From Saprospiraceae bacterium (GTDB taxonomy: Bacteria; Bacteroidota; Bacteroidia; Chitinophagales; Saprospiraceae), in assembly GCA_016714785.1 (NCBI GenBank), contig JADKCC010000004.1:1-31301 (forward strand): a stretch of 31,301 bases of DNA, written 5' to 3'. Position 1 is the stretch's first letter. Every line of letters begins with the position of its first letter. Shown here one piece after another: positions 18,364 through 30,100 of the stretch. The notes beneath the pieces were generated by a model. The model was not told the origin of the DNA. It ran no database searches and saw only the letters and a list, made by a program, of their open reading frames with translations. The position numbers were made by a program, and so were the translations under genes.

Positions 18364-19293
18364 ATGGACATTCTTAAAAAATACGCACATCTTTTGGTTC
18401 ATTATTGTCTAGAACTAAAAGCGGGAGAAAAATTTTATATCTCTACTACGACGTTGGCCGAACCGTTGCTGAGAGAAGTGTATAGAGAAAGCCATCAAAG
18501 TCGGTGCTTTGGTAGATTTTCAGATGTCATTCGAGAGCAACATAAAATATTTTTGGCCGAAGCCAATGATGATCAACTCGATTATGTATTACCTGCATAC
18601 CAACAAATGATGAGACTTATGATGCGTATTTAGTCATCAGAGCGCCGTACAATGTGCGAAGATCAAGTAATGATCCTGTAAAGTCAGCCAAACGTCAAAG
18701 GCGCTCAATGTAGTGAATCAGATCTATTCAGAGCGTATCGCTGACCGAAGTCTTAAAGATGTTGTGCCAGTTTCCTACACAAGCAGCTGCCCAAGAAGCA
18801 AGCATGAGCTTAGAAGAATATGAAGATTTTGTGTATAGTGCTTGTCATTTGTATGCAGAAAAACCCGAAAATGAATGGCTAACAAAGTAAGCGGAGCAAC
18901 AAAATGTAATAGATTACTTAAATCAATGCGACCAAATTACTTATAAGAATAAAAAATCTGACATCACTTTTAGTGTTAAAAATAGGATATGGATTAATTC
19001 TGATGGGCGATCCAATATGCCAAGCGGAGAAGTATTTACTGGTCCTATAGAAAATAGTGTCAATGGCCATATTTATTTTAACTACCCTATAGTGTATATG
19101 GGTCATGAGGTAGAAGGCGTTACGTTAAAAAATAGGCGGCTCTATACACATGGCTATAGGACAATCTTACAAACAAACAGGAGGTACCAATCAATCACCC
19201 ATACATTGGGATATGATCACCGATATGAAAGATGGCGGTGAAATATGGGCTGACGGAGTATTGATTTATAAGGATGGAAGGTTTTTGATATGA
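18364..19293 (+). pseudogene. M29-type aminopeptidase, multiple frameshifts and internal deletion
   Basis: Fragments in all three frames spell an M29 (AmpS/AmpT-like) metallo-aminopeptidase: MDILKKYAHLLVHYCLELKAGE at the start, AEANDDQLDYVLPAYQQMM, EASMSLEEYEDFVYSACHLY, MPSGEVFTGPIENSVNGHI and, at the end, KIGGSIHMAIGQSYKQTGG and SPIHWDMITDM with the metal-binding His-Asp. The joined length is about 310 codons, whereas the family is 370-410. The missing piece falls between GHEVEGVTLK and KIGGSIHMA, at an oligo-A (around 19120-19132), and would contain catalytic residues. At least four more indels occur between 18480 and 18900. Either a true pseudogene or a badly assembled copy. It follows hflX by 30 bases on the same strand. 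Confidence 0.75.
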
Positions 19294-19328
19294 ATATAAA
19301 GAACAAAGATATTTTTTGTGTTGATCAA

Positions 19329-21192
19329 CTAATCGATCTCCAACCTTTTGCCAGAAGGATATTTTACCGTGTATTTTAACTCTTTAGTTTGTTCTGATTT
19401 AGGTTTCACTTCTATATCCCAAGTCACAATACGGGTATCAGGGTGTATTATACCCGTTTTTGCTTCAAAATCAAATATTTCTATTGATTTGTCTGTGGAC
19501 AACGGAATGTGATCTTGCATTTTTACCCTAATAGGTTGGCTTTTATTATTTTTTATAGATAAAGAATATGCTCTGATTTCTGTTGTATTACCTGACAAAA
19601 TGATTTTTTTGCAGAATTCTTTAATTTTAGTCCTTTCAACTACCACACTTTGATCTCTACCTAAAGATATTTGAAGAGTATCTCCTGCTGTTTTTGTATT
19701 TAATGCAGATTGACCAAGATATTTTCCTTCCAAATATAAATTGATCTTTCCATCTAGCAAATTGTAATCTTGCCATCCTACAATTCCTGCTGTCAAAAAT
19801 ACTGATTTGTCATATTTGGGTACTGTGTAATAATGGTATTGTGTCGAATTTGGTGCGTCAATACATCTACCATAACCATAGTGTAGTACTGCTTTTAATC
19901 ATAATGGTCTCTTTCAAATCATAAAGAAAAAGTGGTGGGTTGGTAAGAAATATTGGTTGGAGAATTATTAAAATCCTTAAGAACTTTATCTTTAGCAATT
20001 TCTATACCTGAGCTTTTACCAGCTAAACTTCCAACCACAACAATTTCATCCAATAATTTACCTTCAGACAGCATAAAATTCATATTTTCATTCTGAATTG
20101 TACTTTCTAATGTTTCATAACCTGCATAACTTATAATTACATTTTTTGCACCATTTGGTAAAGGCAAATAGTATTTCCCTTCTATATCTGTGATTGTTCC
20201 GATTTCATTAAATTCTTTCAACACTACATTTGCTCCGATAATTACTGCTCCGTCTTCATCAGTAACAATACCAGAAATGGACTTTATATTTGAAATATTA
20301 CCAAAATTTGCATTGTTTGGATTTTTATATTGATAGTAACTTAGATACCAAGGATTTATAATAGGAAACGTCTCAGTTCCTGATGGTTGTCCATTGGAAA
20401 CTGAGAGTTTTATGTTTTCCCAATCTTCACCCGTATTTTGAATTATAGATGCTTTCATATTCATTTCTATAGGTTGGGATATGTCCAGAACACGTACATC
20501 ATAAGTTGGATACCAAGAAGAAAACATTGTAAAATAAGAAATTGCAAATGTTGATATTCCATTATCCAACACTTCTACTTCAACTTCTAATTGAATTTTT
20601 GTAATAAATTCTTTATTCCTGACTGCATGAATTCTTTTTCTTATTTCTTTAATATCATTGGTATGATTTAAGAGCTCATTTTTTTGCACTTGGGTTGCCA
20701 TAAATATTTCAGTTAGTTTTGTGGAGTTAAAATGTAGTACATCCTTTAGTTCCAAGGTTTAATAGCATAATTTTCAGTGTGAAAGAAGGTTGGTTTTTCT
20801 CAAGTTGCTTCTTCTTCCATCAAGACTTTAAGTTTGATTTCGGTTATCTGCAATAATGATTGAATTTGTGAAATGGAATCTTCCATATTTTTGACTAGCA
20901 TTAAATCGGAGTTATTTTTAGTTTTTACTGCACTTGATTTTACGGAGACAATTTTAACCTTTTCATCTGCCGATATTTGAATACTATTTATATCCAATGT
21001 AGATGGAATATCTGAAAAAAGTAATTTTGTTTTTCCTTTCTGAAGTTCAATTTGAGCTGCTCTTTTTATAAAAGCGCCATTCAAATATAAGGTAGCACTT
21101 TCAATTTTTGATTTTACAAGCACTTGATTGAAGCTTGTCAAATAGAACAAACATAGTATAAAGGTAAGGAATTTAGATTTTGAAATTTTCAT
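19329..21192 (-). CDS. MuiA-like DUF4139 protein with inserted CarboxypepD_reg domain
   Basis: Three ORFs (20800-21192, 19919-20755, 19329-19796) belong to one protein of about 620 residues. After a signal peptide (FILCLFYLTSFNQ) comes a DUF4140-like domain (ESATLYLNGAFIKRAAQIELQKG), a coiled coil, then the DUF4139 beta domain (FTMFSSWYPTYDVRVLD, NTGEDWENIKLSVSNGQPSG). This is interrupted by a carboxypeptidase-regulatory-like insert (ISGIVTDEDGAVIIGANVV...YAGYETLE) that ends in LLDEIVVVG, the sequence that usually begins a TonB plug. DUF4139 resumes with TAGIVGWQDYNLLDGKINLYLEG and ends YPSGKRLEID. Bridging text in other frames (e.g. TENYAIK) shows indels at both joins. Related MuiA proteins are named for mucoidy inhibition; the biochemical role is unknown. 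Probably periplasmic or surface. Confidence 0.8.
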
Positions 21193-21369
21193 TTGATATT
21201 ATTTTAGAGATGACCAGTTTGTAGTAAACATTTTTATCTGAAAAAACATCTCACAAATCAATCAAAACTTCAATTTTAGTCGCTTATGAGACTTAAGACA
21301 AAATATTTCAATTAAATGTGAGCGCTTCCATTTATTTTTCAATACGAAAAAAAAATAAGATATTAATAT

Positions 21370-23495
21370 TTACCAATCACCGTCCAGCAATTCCAAAAAT
21401 TCATCCTCTGTCCAAAATCTGCACTGTCCCCAATTCTTGTGCTTTTTTAAGTTTAGATCCTGCCTTTTCCCCTACTACCAATATGTTCAAATTTGAACTT
21501 ACAGCAGAGATATTTCTAGCGCCTGCTTTGGCTGCTTTCTCTTCTGCTTCCTTGCGTCCCATTTGCAAAAGTGTACCGGTAAACAAGATGGTTTTACCAG
21601 AAAATACCGCATCTTCTGCTACTTGGAGTGGCTTGTCTTCATCCGTTTGCGTAAGATTGACTCCATAAGATTCCATTTTATCCAGCATAGCTATATTGGT
21701 TTCATCTCTAAACCAAGTCGATACATTTTCGGCTACTACGGGTCCTATATCTTTGATTTCCAGATATCTATCTACAGACCATGATTGGAGATCCATGACA
21801 TGCTGTATTTGCTCAGCGATGAGTTTACTGGCCTTTTTACCTAAATGATGTATAGTCAGTGAATGAAGTAATTTTTGGATAGGATTATTTTTTGCTTTCT
21901 CTATGGCAGCCTTGATATTTTCTGCGGATCTTTTGCCAAAACCTTCCAAACCAGCAATCTTTTCATAGTCAAGATTGTAAATATCACTCATATCTTTGAG
22001 CCATCCCAATTCGTAAAATCGCTCTACATAAGATTTACCAAAACCATCAATATCCATGGCATCTTTAGACACATGAAAGATCATCTTTTGTAGTTCCTGT
22101 GCGCCACATACACAGTTGGGGCATCGCCAGGCAGCTTCTCCATCTTCCTTGATGAGCGTAACTGTTTGCTCAGTGTTATTAATTGGACAAAACTCGGGAA
22201 AATGGATAACTTCTTCGTCGCCTTGGCGCAATTCTGGAAACGATTTGACGATATATGGAATCACATCTCCTGCACGCTCTACCAGCACGGTATCACCTAA
22301 TCTTAGATCTTTACTTCGTATAAACTCTTCATTATGCAGTGAGATGGAAGAAACTGTCACACCAGCTAAATAAACTGGTTCTATCTTTGCCACAGGTGTA
22401 ATAGAACCAATCTTGCCTACTTGATATTCTACGGCCACTAATTTGGAAGTCGCTTGTTTGGCTTTAAACTTGAATGCAATGGCCCAACGTGGATGATGCG
22501 CAGTAAAACCACACTTTTCTTGCAATTCTAGACTGTTCACTTTAATGACCATACCATCTATCTCATAGGCATAGCTGTCTCGTTTTCCTTCCCAATATTT
22601 TACAAATTGGTGTACTTCAGTGATATTTTTACACAATGCTTTTTCATCTTTAGGTATCTTAAACCCTAAGTCACCCAACATATTGATGCCAGAAATGTGC
22701 GATTCTAGTTTTGGTAGTACAGATTGTCCATTACTATCCACAGCATAAGCTACTTGATATACAAAGGCTTCTAGGCCTCGACGACGTGTTTCATTTGCAT
22801 CCTTGGTGCGCAATCCACCCGTGGCGGCATTACGTGGATTGGCAAATAAAGTTAATCCTTCCTTCTCTCTTTCTTTATTGATTTTATCAAAATTGTCTTT
22901 TCGTATGAGCGCTTCTCCTCTTAGTTCAGCTTTGACAATACCTTTACTCGCAAATGCCGCTTTTAGCGGAATACTTGGCAATGTTTTGGCATTAGGTGTC
23001 ATTTTCTTCTCCCATAACTCCATTCACTCTTGTAGCTGCTCACCAAAACATCATTTTCATAAACCAATGCGATACTACCTCCATCAAATTTCGGTTCTAC
23101 ACAATATTCAATTTCCATATCTGCCGGTAGATTGCAAAGTTTTTTCACAGCTGTATCAAAATCATTGAGATCGTCTTCATTGTAAGAATTGTCCAATGAT
23201 AACATAGGGACTGTATGTTGCACTGGCGGAAAATCCCTGACAAATCTGTACTAACTCTTTGTGTTGGCGAATCTGGTGTTACCAATTCTGGATGCTCTAC
23301 TTCGAGTGCTTCCAACTGTTTGTACAAGATGTCATACTCATAATCAGAAATCAAGGGACTATCTTCTATGTAGTACTTTCGCTCGTGAAATACGAGTAAA
23401 TCTCTTAATGATGGTAAATCTAATAACGTAGCAGGACTTATCAAACCGCTTACTCCAGCTGGACAAAAGATTGCTGTGATTCCGGGTGTGTACAT
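21370..23495 (-). CDS. ligA: NAD-dependent DNA ligase LigA (several frameshifts)
   Basis: LigA seals nicks using NAD. The N-terminal Ia domain is seen in YYIEDSPLISDYEYDILYKQL and SPTQRVSTDLSG (23145-23495). The adenylation motif CVEPKFDGGS carries the nucleotide-accepting Lys (22999-23223). The bulk (21401-23023) holds AELRGEAL, FVYQVAY, EIDGMVIKV, the OB fold, the Cys4 zinc finger (CPNCVCG and partner Cys), HhH repeats and a BRCT domain with FTGTLLQMGRKEAE. The printed end ILDRG is a frameshift; the next frame gives TEDEFLELLDGDW and a TAA at 21372-21370. Joined length is about 708 codons. It lies 29 bases behind xth on the same strand. Confidence 0.92.
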
Positions 23496-23524
23496 TGGAT
23501 TTGTTTATGTTCTGAATTGATTGG

Positions 23525-24289
23525 TTAAATACCTACAGTGACACCAATAGGACAATGGTCTGATCCTAATTCTTGATCCAAGATGAAAGCATCTGTTATA
23601 TTTTCTTTTAATCTTTCATCAACTAAAAAATAATCTATACGCCAGCCCAAATTTTTGGCTCTAGCGCCAAAGCGTGCACTCAAAAAGGAATATTGCACTT
23701 TATCAGGATGCACAGTTCGATAAGAATCTATAAATCCTTTGGATAAAATTTTGTCCATACCATCAATTTCAACTTGCGTATATCCAGAAGTTTTATTGTA
23801 ATTTTCTTTAGGCCTAGCAAGGTCTATTGCTTGATGCGCCACATTAAAATCGCCTGTGACGATGACATTCTTCTTTTGTCTTAATGATGCTAAGAAGTTT
23901 GAAAATACTTCGTCCCATTCTGATCTATATTCTAATCGTTTCAGACCTTCACCACTATTGGGTACATAGACATTCACCAAGTAAAAACTGTCAAACTCAG
24001 CTGTAATAACGCGACCTTCCATATCATGATCAATAATACCAATGTCATTGATGATAGAAATGGGCTCTTTTTTTGAAATGATGGCCACACCAGAATAGCC
24101 TTTTTTCTCAGCAGAATTACTATGTATATGATACCCTGACAATGAAGACAACGCTTCCGCTACTTGGTCATCTTGTGCTTTGGTCTCCTGAATACAAAAT
24201 ATATCAGCATCCATAGAGGCAAATTGCTGTAAAAATGATTTCCCTACTACTGCATGGATTCCATTTACATTCCAAGATATGAGTTTCAT
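23525..24289 (-). CDS. xth: Exodeoxyribonuclease III
   Basis: This intact 254-residue protein is an ExoIII/APE1-type nuclease that cuts at abasic sites and degrades 3' ends in base excision repair. Visible motifs: MKLISWNVNGIHA (Asn), FCIQETKAQ (metal-binding Glu), YVPNSGEGLKRLEYR, VTGDFNVAH (catalytic Asp and Asn), GWRIDYFLVD and the terminal LGSDHCPIGV (His). Length matches the family. The start is the ATG at 24289; the next gene upstream ends 68 bases away. It is one of the few long ORFs here without a break. Likely co-transcribed with ligA, giving two adjacent repair functions. Confidence 0.95.
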   Translation of the reverse strand: MKLISWNVNGIHAVVGKSFLQQFASMDADIFCIQETKAQDDQVAEALSSLSGYHIHSNSAEKKGYSGVAIISKKEPISIINDIGIIDHDMEGRVITAEFDSFYLVNVYVPNSGEGLKRLEYRSEWDEVFSNFLASLRQKKNVIVTGDFNVAHQAIDLARPKENYNKTSGYTQVEIDGMDKILSKGFIDSYRTVHPDKVQYSFLSARFGARAKNLGWRIDYFLVDERLKENITDAFILDQELGSDHCPIGVTVGI

Positions 24290-24357
24290 AAATTTTTATT
24301 TTATTATTGAAACCACAATATTAATGGAAAATGTCGATGCAATAAAATATTAGTCTA

Positions 24358-26791
24358 TCAAAAAATATATTCTGCTCCAAATGTAACCAATCTCGGCAAT
24401 CCCAATCTGATACCTTGTGGCCTTCTCGAAACGATGTATCTTTCGTCTGTGATGTTTTTAATACCAATAGAAAATGTAGTATTCCAAGGTTTAATTTGAT
24501 AAAATACATTACCATCTATCGTGTGGTAGGTCGGAATAAGTCCTGTCCTTCCATCAGGACTAGCGACAACAGTATTCAGTTCATCGGTATATTGCTCGCC
24601 TACATAATTGGACGCTATTCTAATACCAATGCCACTATAAGTCTCAAAGGTTATGGCTGAATTTATCAAAAGATTAGGCGCATAAGGAGTAGCATTTCCA
24701 ATCAATAACTCTCCTCCTTGATGTCTGTCTCCTTCAAAATGTGCATCGGTGTAGGTTGCATTGGTATTGATGATCAATGCATTTTTGGTCCAACCAAGCA
24801 TTTGACTAATGTCCAATGTTACAGCTCCTTCTATGCCTTGATGAACAGTTTCACCACCATTGACCAAGCCCGCTCCTGTGCCACCACTCGACTCAGATAC
24901 TGGAATAATCTGATTGCTGAAATTCATGTGAAAAGCCGTCAATTCTGCATGTATTCCTTTAGCAATGTCTGCTCTCACACCAAGTTCAGTATTAATACTT
25001 TTTTCCGCGGCAAGATTATACACTTCACCATTATTTGATATTGCATCTTTGGTACGTGGTGGCGCAAATCCCATGTGTACACCACCAAAAATATTGATTT
25101 TTTGATTTGGTTTCCAGTTAAATCCTCCACCAGGTATCAACTGACGCACATGATTATTATTTGTAAGAAAGGTATCTCTCAAAACATACTGTCCTCCGAC
25201 TGCAAATGTCCGTCTAAAAATATCTCGACCATAACTAAAATGTTCCAATCTCACACCGTAGTGAAGTTCAAATTGGCTAGAGATTTCAGATACATTTTGT
25301 GCATAAACACTTAGGGCATTTCCAGGTCTTTCTTCATCTTCACCCAAGGCACCAGAAGATGCATTTGCTTTGGTACCATTGATGCGCTGTTCGTCTGCTT
25401 TTTCATGCATAAACCTTGCACCTATCTTAAGTTTATGATTGATGTTGAACAATGAAAAAGACCTTTCAAGATTAGACTCTACACCTACTACTTCAAAACT
25501 TCTATTTCTATGTGCATTTTGATTTCTCATGAAAATAGCGCCACCAGGAATCGACTCATCTCCCCAAGTCACACCTGTCCAGTTGGAAGGTTTGTTGTTG
25601 TTATTGGTATTGGATACAAAATCTTGACGTCTCCAGTCACGTGTCGTTGTATTGGCAAAAGCAGTGGATTTTAGTTTTGTTTTGTCATTAATTTTCAGAT
25701 CATGATGTACACTCATGCTATATCTACGCACAGAAAACAAGTCATCTGGTGCCATGTGTACAAAATCTTGCCCACCTTTTTCATACATCGTTTGTGTAAG
25801 TCCGATATAGGTCGCATCTGAGATTTCATTATAAAATCCAAGCTTGATAGATAGTGCAGATTTTTGAGAATAATTGAATAGTAATTTTGCATTCAAATCT
25901 GTGATGTCAAATCCTGTGTAAAGCCAGTTTATCTGCTCTTTTTTTCAATAAAGAAATGTGATAACCAGTTTTCCAATGGTATTTCCATAATTAATTAGAC
26001 CATTGATATATCCACCATTGCCGCTTGAAGACGTATTTTACCCGATGCTTCTGCTGGTGGATTTACAGTCAGATAATTGATGACACCACCTATCGTCTGT
26101 GGTCCATAAAGAATCTGACCGGCACCTTTAATATTTCGATGCCTGACATTCTATCGATTGGTGGTGTATAATACATCTCTGGCTCACCATAAGGAGCAAG
26201 TGCCACAGGGATACCATCTTCGAGTACGAGTACAGACCTGCTTCTGTCAGGATCAAGCCCACGTATGCCTATATTTGCACGCATACCTGCGCCTTCTTCG
26301 TCCACAACATGCACGCCAGGCGTACGTCTGAAAACTTCATTGCCAGAGATCGGGTTGATATTTTTAATTTCTTTTGTGTTTATAAAAGAAACAGATCCAG
26401 GTATTTTAGAGAAAATCCGATCGTTTTTGCCAGTGATCAATACTTCTGGAAAAATGACCTCATCTTCATCAAATATGATGTCCAACGTTATTAGCGAGTT
26501 GCCATCAAGAGTGATTTCTCTTTTTATCGTCTTGTATCCTATAGCTGATATCCTTATGGAATAAGTACCTGGTTTGATATTGACTATGTTAAACTGCCCA
26601 TTAAGATCAGAAGTCGTGCCTACCAAGGTCCCATCTATGGTGATATGTGCACCGATGATAGGTTCCGGAATGGTTAGATTTTATCATTCCAGTGATGACA
26701 GGATGACTTCATTGTTTGGGTTATGGGAAGCAAATGTTCGATTTGAAAACAGGAAAATGACAGAACAAATTATAATTAGTAAAACCTTCAT
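24358..26791 (-). CDS. FecA-like TonB-dependent receptor (frameshifts)
   Basis: I place the start at the ATG at 26791-26789, which gives a signal peptide (MKVLLIIICSVIFLFSNRTFA) and follows a good promoter. A CarboxypepD_reg domain follows (EPIIGAHITIDGTLVGTTSD, RISAIGYKTIKREI), then the plug (VLITGKNDRIFSKIPGSV, NIGIRGLDPDRSRSVLVLED, VINYLTVNPPAEA) and a barrel (24358-25896) with LTQTMYEKGG, TTTRDWRRQDF and the end RLGLPRLVTFGAEYIF. Breaks lie near 26690, 26100 and 25900-26090, where the missing GPQTIGGVINYL is found in another frame. The TTTRDWRRQDF barrel text is typical of ferric-dicitrate (FecA) receptors, so iron-chelate uptake is the best guess; substrate not proven. Joined length is about 810 residues. 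Confidence 0.85.
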
Positions 26792-26818
26792 TGTATTTAG
26801 ATTAAATATAAATAATGG

Positions 26819-26851
26819 CAAAAGTACGATGAGCCAATACTGATTTCCAAA
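26819..26851 (-). promoter_or_regulatory. Bacteroidota-type promoter for the FecA-like receptor
   Basis: On the minus strand TTTG (26851-26848) is followed after 21 bases by TACTTTTG (26826-26819), a full -33/-7 match. The start codon at 26791 is 27 bases downstream. This match also supports the chosen start. Confidence 0.75.
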
Positions 26852-27003
26852 TTATTTAGAACAAATCTAATTAAAAACTGTAAAATTTATTATTAGTAGA
26901 TTCTATTAGAATCCAAGTTTAAAGTTTCAAACTAAACAAGTGATAAAATAGTAGATTAAAATCAAAAAAAAATAATTAATTTTTATATATATAAAAGTTT
27001 ATT

Positions 27004-27011
27004 TACCTTTG
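27004..27011 (+). promoter_or_regulatory. Bacteroidota-type -7 element upstream of the large secreted protein
   Basis: TACCTTTG fits TAnnTTTG and is preceded by a TATATATA-rich tract without a clear TTTG. The start codon is at 27107, so the leader would be about 90 bases. The rest of 26852-27106 is AT-rich and shows nothing else. Confidence 0.55.
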
Positions 27012-27106
27012 TACTTCAACCTATAAAAATTCAATTCATAAAATTATAATTTGAATTGACTGTCCATGAATGATATAGAATTTTAATAAAATAAAATTCT
27101 GTAAAC

Positions 27107-30100
27107 ATGACACATTTATCTTTTTTTGAAGACTCCAAAAAATCAATTTTAAAGTTTAAATGTTTGGGAAATCAACTACTAAAACGTTTAGTGTTGCTTG
27201 GCGTTCTTATAGTTTCATGTCTGGTTGTACAATCACAGACATTGATTACTACGTTAAGTCAACCGAATATTATCGTATGTGATGCTCCATAAGAGCTGAC
27301 GGTAAGGGTAGAAAATAATACTGCGCTTCCGTTAGAAGTGGGTACGTTCAGCATTGATCTAGATGGACTCGAATACGGAACACTAGTTAGTCAGATGGGT
27401 TCTCCAAGTGCGCCAATGGTGAGTTTTATATCTTCTCCGCCTGTTTTATTCACATTGAGTGGAGATTTGATAGTTGGAGATTTTGTAGAGTTTGTGATAT
27501 CTTTTACGGCTGATGTAGATCAAATAGCTGGAGGTAGTTATACCTTAAATACAGATTTTAATCATACGCTAGGAAGTGTCAATAGTAGTAATAATATCAA
27601 TGTCGTCGTACCGGCATCACCACAGTTGCAAGTATCTTTTGCTGGTCCTGCCACGATAAATACTTGTGATGTTGTCCAAAACTATTGTTTCACTATCCAA
27701 AATATCTCTGGCAATGCCTTTGCTGTAAACGATATCCGAGGTACATTGTCATTGCCAGCTTCTGCTACGATTAGCAATGTCACCACGACACCCAATACGA
27801 TAACATATAATACCATTAATAATACACTATCCTCATTTAACTTGGCAGATAATGCCACAGCGACTATCTGTTTTGATATGATTGTAAGTTGTAGTGCTGC
27901 ACCTGGTCCTATCAATTACGGTATATCTTTACTATACGATCCTGTCTGTCCTGGTGCAGATCTTTCTTTAAATGCTACTTCTACAAATATAACAGTCACT
28001 TCTGCTGCACTTACATTTTAGCACTCCACCAAGTGGCACTACAAATGTCAACAGAGGAGACAATTTGACCTATAATGTCATTGTCAATAATACTGGTTCA
28101 GGTAGAGCAAATCAAGGTAGATATTGTGTACAAGCAGGCGCTAATCTGACCTTATCATCTATTCAAATAGCGGGTACACCACTCGTCATGTCGGCAAGTG
28201 CACCTTCAGGATATATTTGTTTTGATCTACCTGTCATCAACGCCACAGGTACTGTCACGGTCACCGAAATGTGGACGGTGACAGGATGTACATCGCCAAC
28301 GATCACCAATATTAATCGACGATTGAACTATGGATGTGGCGCTACACCTTTTTGTTATACATCATCAACAACCAACAATACTGTCAATGTCTTGGTCCCC
28401 ATGAATAGCATGAGTATTGCCACAGTAACGCCAAGTTTGTTATCTCGATGTGGAAAGGACGAAAATGTGCAAGTTACATTGACCCATACAGGTGGACCAA
28501 ACGATATTCTGACAGGTGTCAAAGGAAAACTGAATTTACCAGTGGGCTTTGTACAATTGGCGGTTTCGGGTGGTGGCGTTTCTTATGTGCCAGGTCAAGA
28601 TTCAATCTCAATACCCAATCTTTCACCAGGTGGTTCAGTCACGTTTTTTGTCAGAGTTAGGGCCACTTGTGCTGTTGCTTCAGGATCTTATTCATTTAGT
28701 TTTTTTGCAAAAAATAATGCACAACCATGTATTGCCGATAATGCGCATCAAGTGAATACTAGTTTTATCCCTGTGCAATCGGCGGATCTTTCTATTCAGC
28801 ATCTGCGCCAGGCACACTTGTACCATTTGCTGGAGGCAGTTATATAATTACAAATACAGTATCTAATGGAGGAAATGGTGCCATAGACTCTGTGTATTAT
28901 TGTGTACAAGTCCACCCAAATGCTACACTTACTGCGTTACACTAGCGGGTATGAATATTCCTTTATTTTCATCGTCGCCTACGGAAATTTGTTATATCAT
29001 TGACAGAACTTTGATTGATGCAGCGTTAGGCGTTGGTGTTCCATTTTCCAATGCAAATATTACAGTCGTAGAAACATGGACATTTAATTCCTGTAGTTTC
29101 CTGCAAACGACTTATGAGAAATGCAAATTTGGTTTGTTTGGGTAGTACTTGTGGTACATCCAATCTAAGAGCTACAGGTGTTACCTTTGGCGATGCTGTA
29201 CCAAAGTTGCCATTGCCATTACATCAGCGACTAGACCTGCCTGTTTTGTAGATAATCCTTCAGTTGTAAGTATTCAGTATTTAACGCAGGTACGCTCCTT
29301 TGGCACAATTGGTTTATACGATCTCTGAAAATAATGCTATAAACGTAGCTTCTATCCAAATCCAGAGATGAAATGGGCAACTTAGTGACCGATCAAACGA
29401 TCGATGTGACCACTTCACAGCGCATTGTTCAGAGTGGTATAAAGAACATTAAGAATCTGGTAAGAATGTCGATATCAGCAGGAAGTTATGTTGATATGCT
29501 TGAACTGATCCACAACTGCGCATGTACCTCTGGATGTAGTACAAATGACATTTATAATAAGTAAACAGGATAGACAGTTATACAGAAAATTGTGGCTGAA
29601 TTTAATGTGGATGAAGAGTTTCAACAGCAGTTTTGATAACCTCTCAATGGATATGTAGAAGGTACACAAGATTTATTTACATCAGGAAGTGTGCAATATA
29701 CAACGACAAGCATGGAATTAGACTGGTTTATTGGCAGTTTTCCTAATGCCTATATCGAGACAAAATTCACTTTACCACAAGGTATAGATTATAGTCCGAA
29801 TTCGATCGTTTGGACTGATCCGAATGGATTAATATTCCCTGTCGCATCCGAAACTTATATGGATGGAGCGGCAGGTGCGCCTGATATGGTTATTGTAAGA
29901 TGGAATAATGCTTCGCGTCCGGCAGGCTTTATTTTTAGTGGTGGCAATAATTTCAGGTTTAATGTTGTGAGTGACTGTAGCGAGAGAGTCGTGGCTGGGT
30001 GTTCGCAGTTTTGGGATCTTAACATTTCAGCGCAAACGACTCTTACCATCGACCCTACTTGTACCAATTGTCCTACAAGGTGTATATGGAGGTAATCTGT

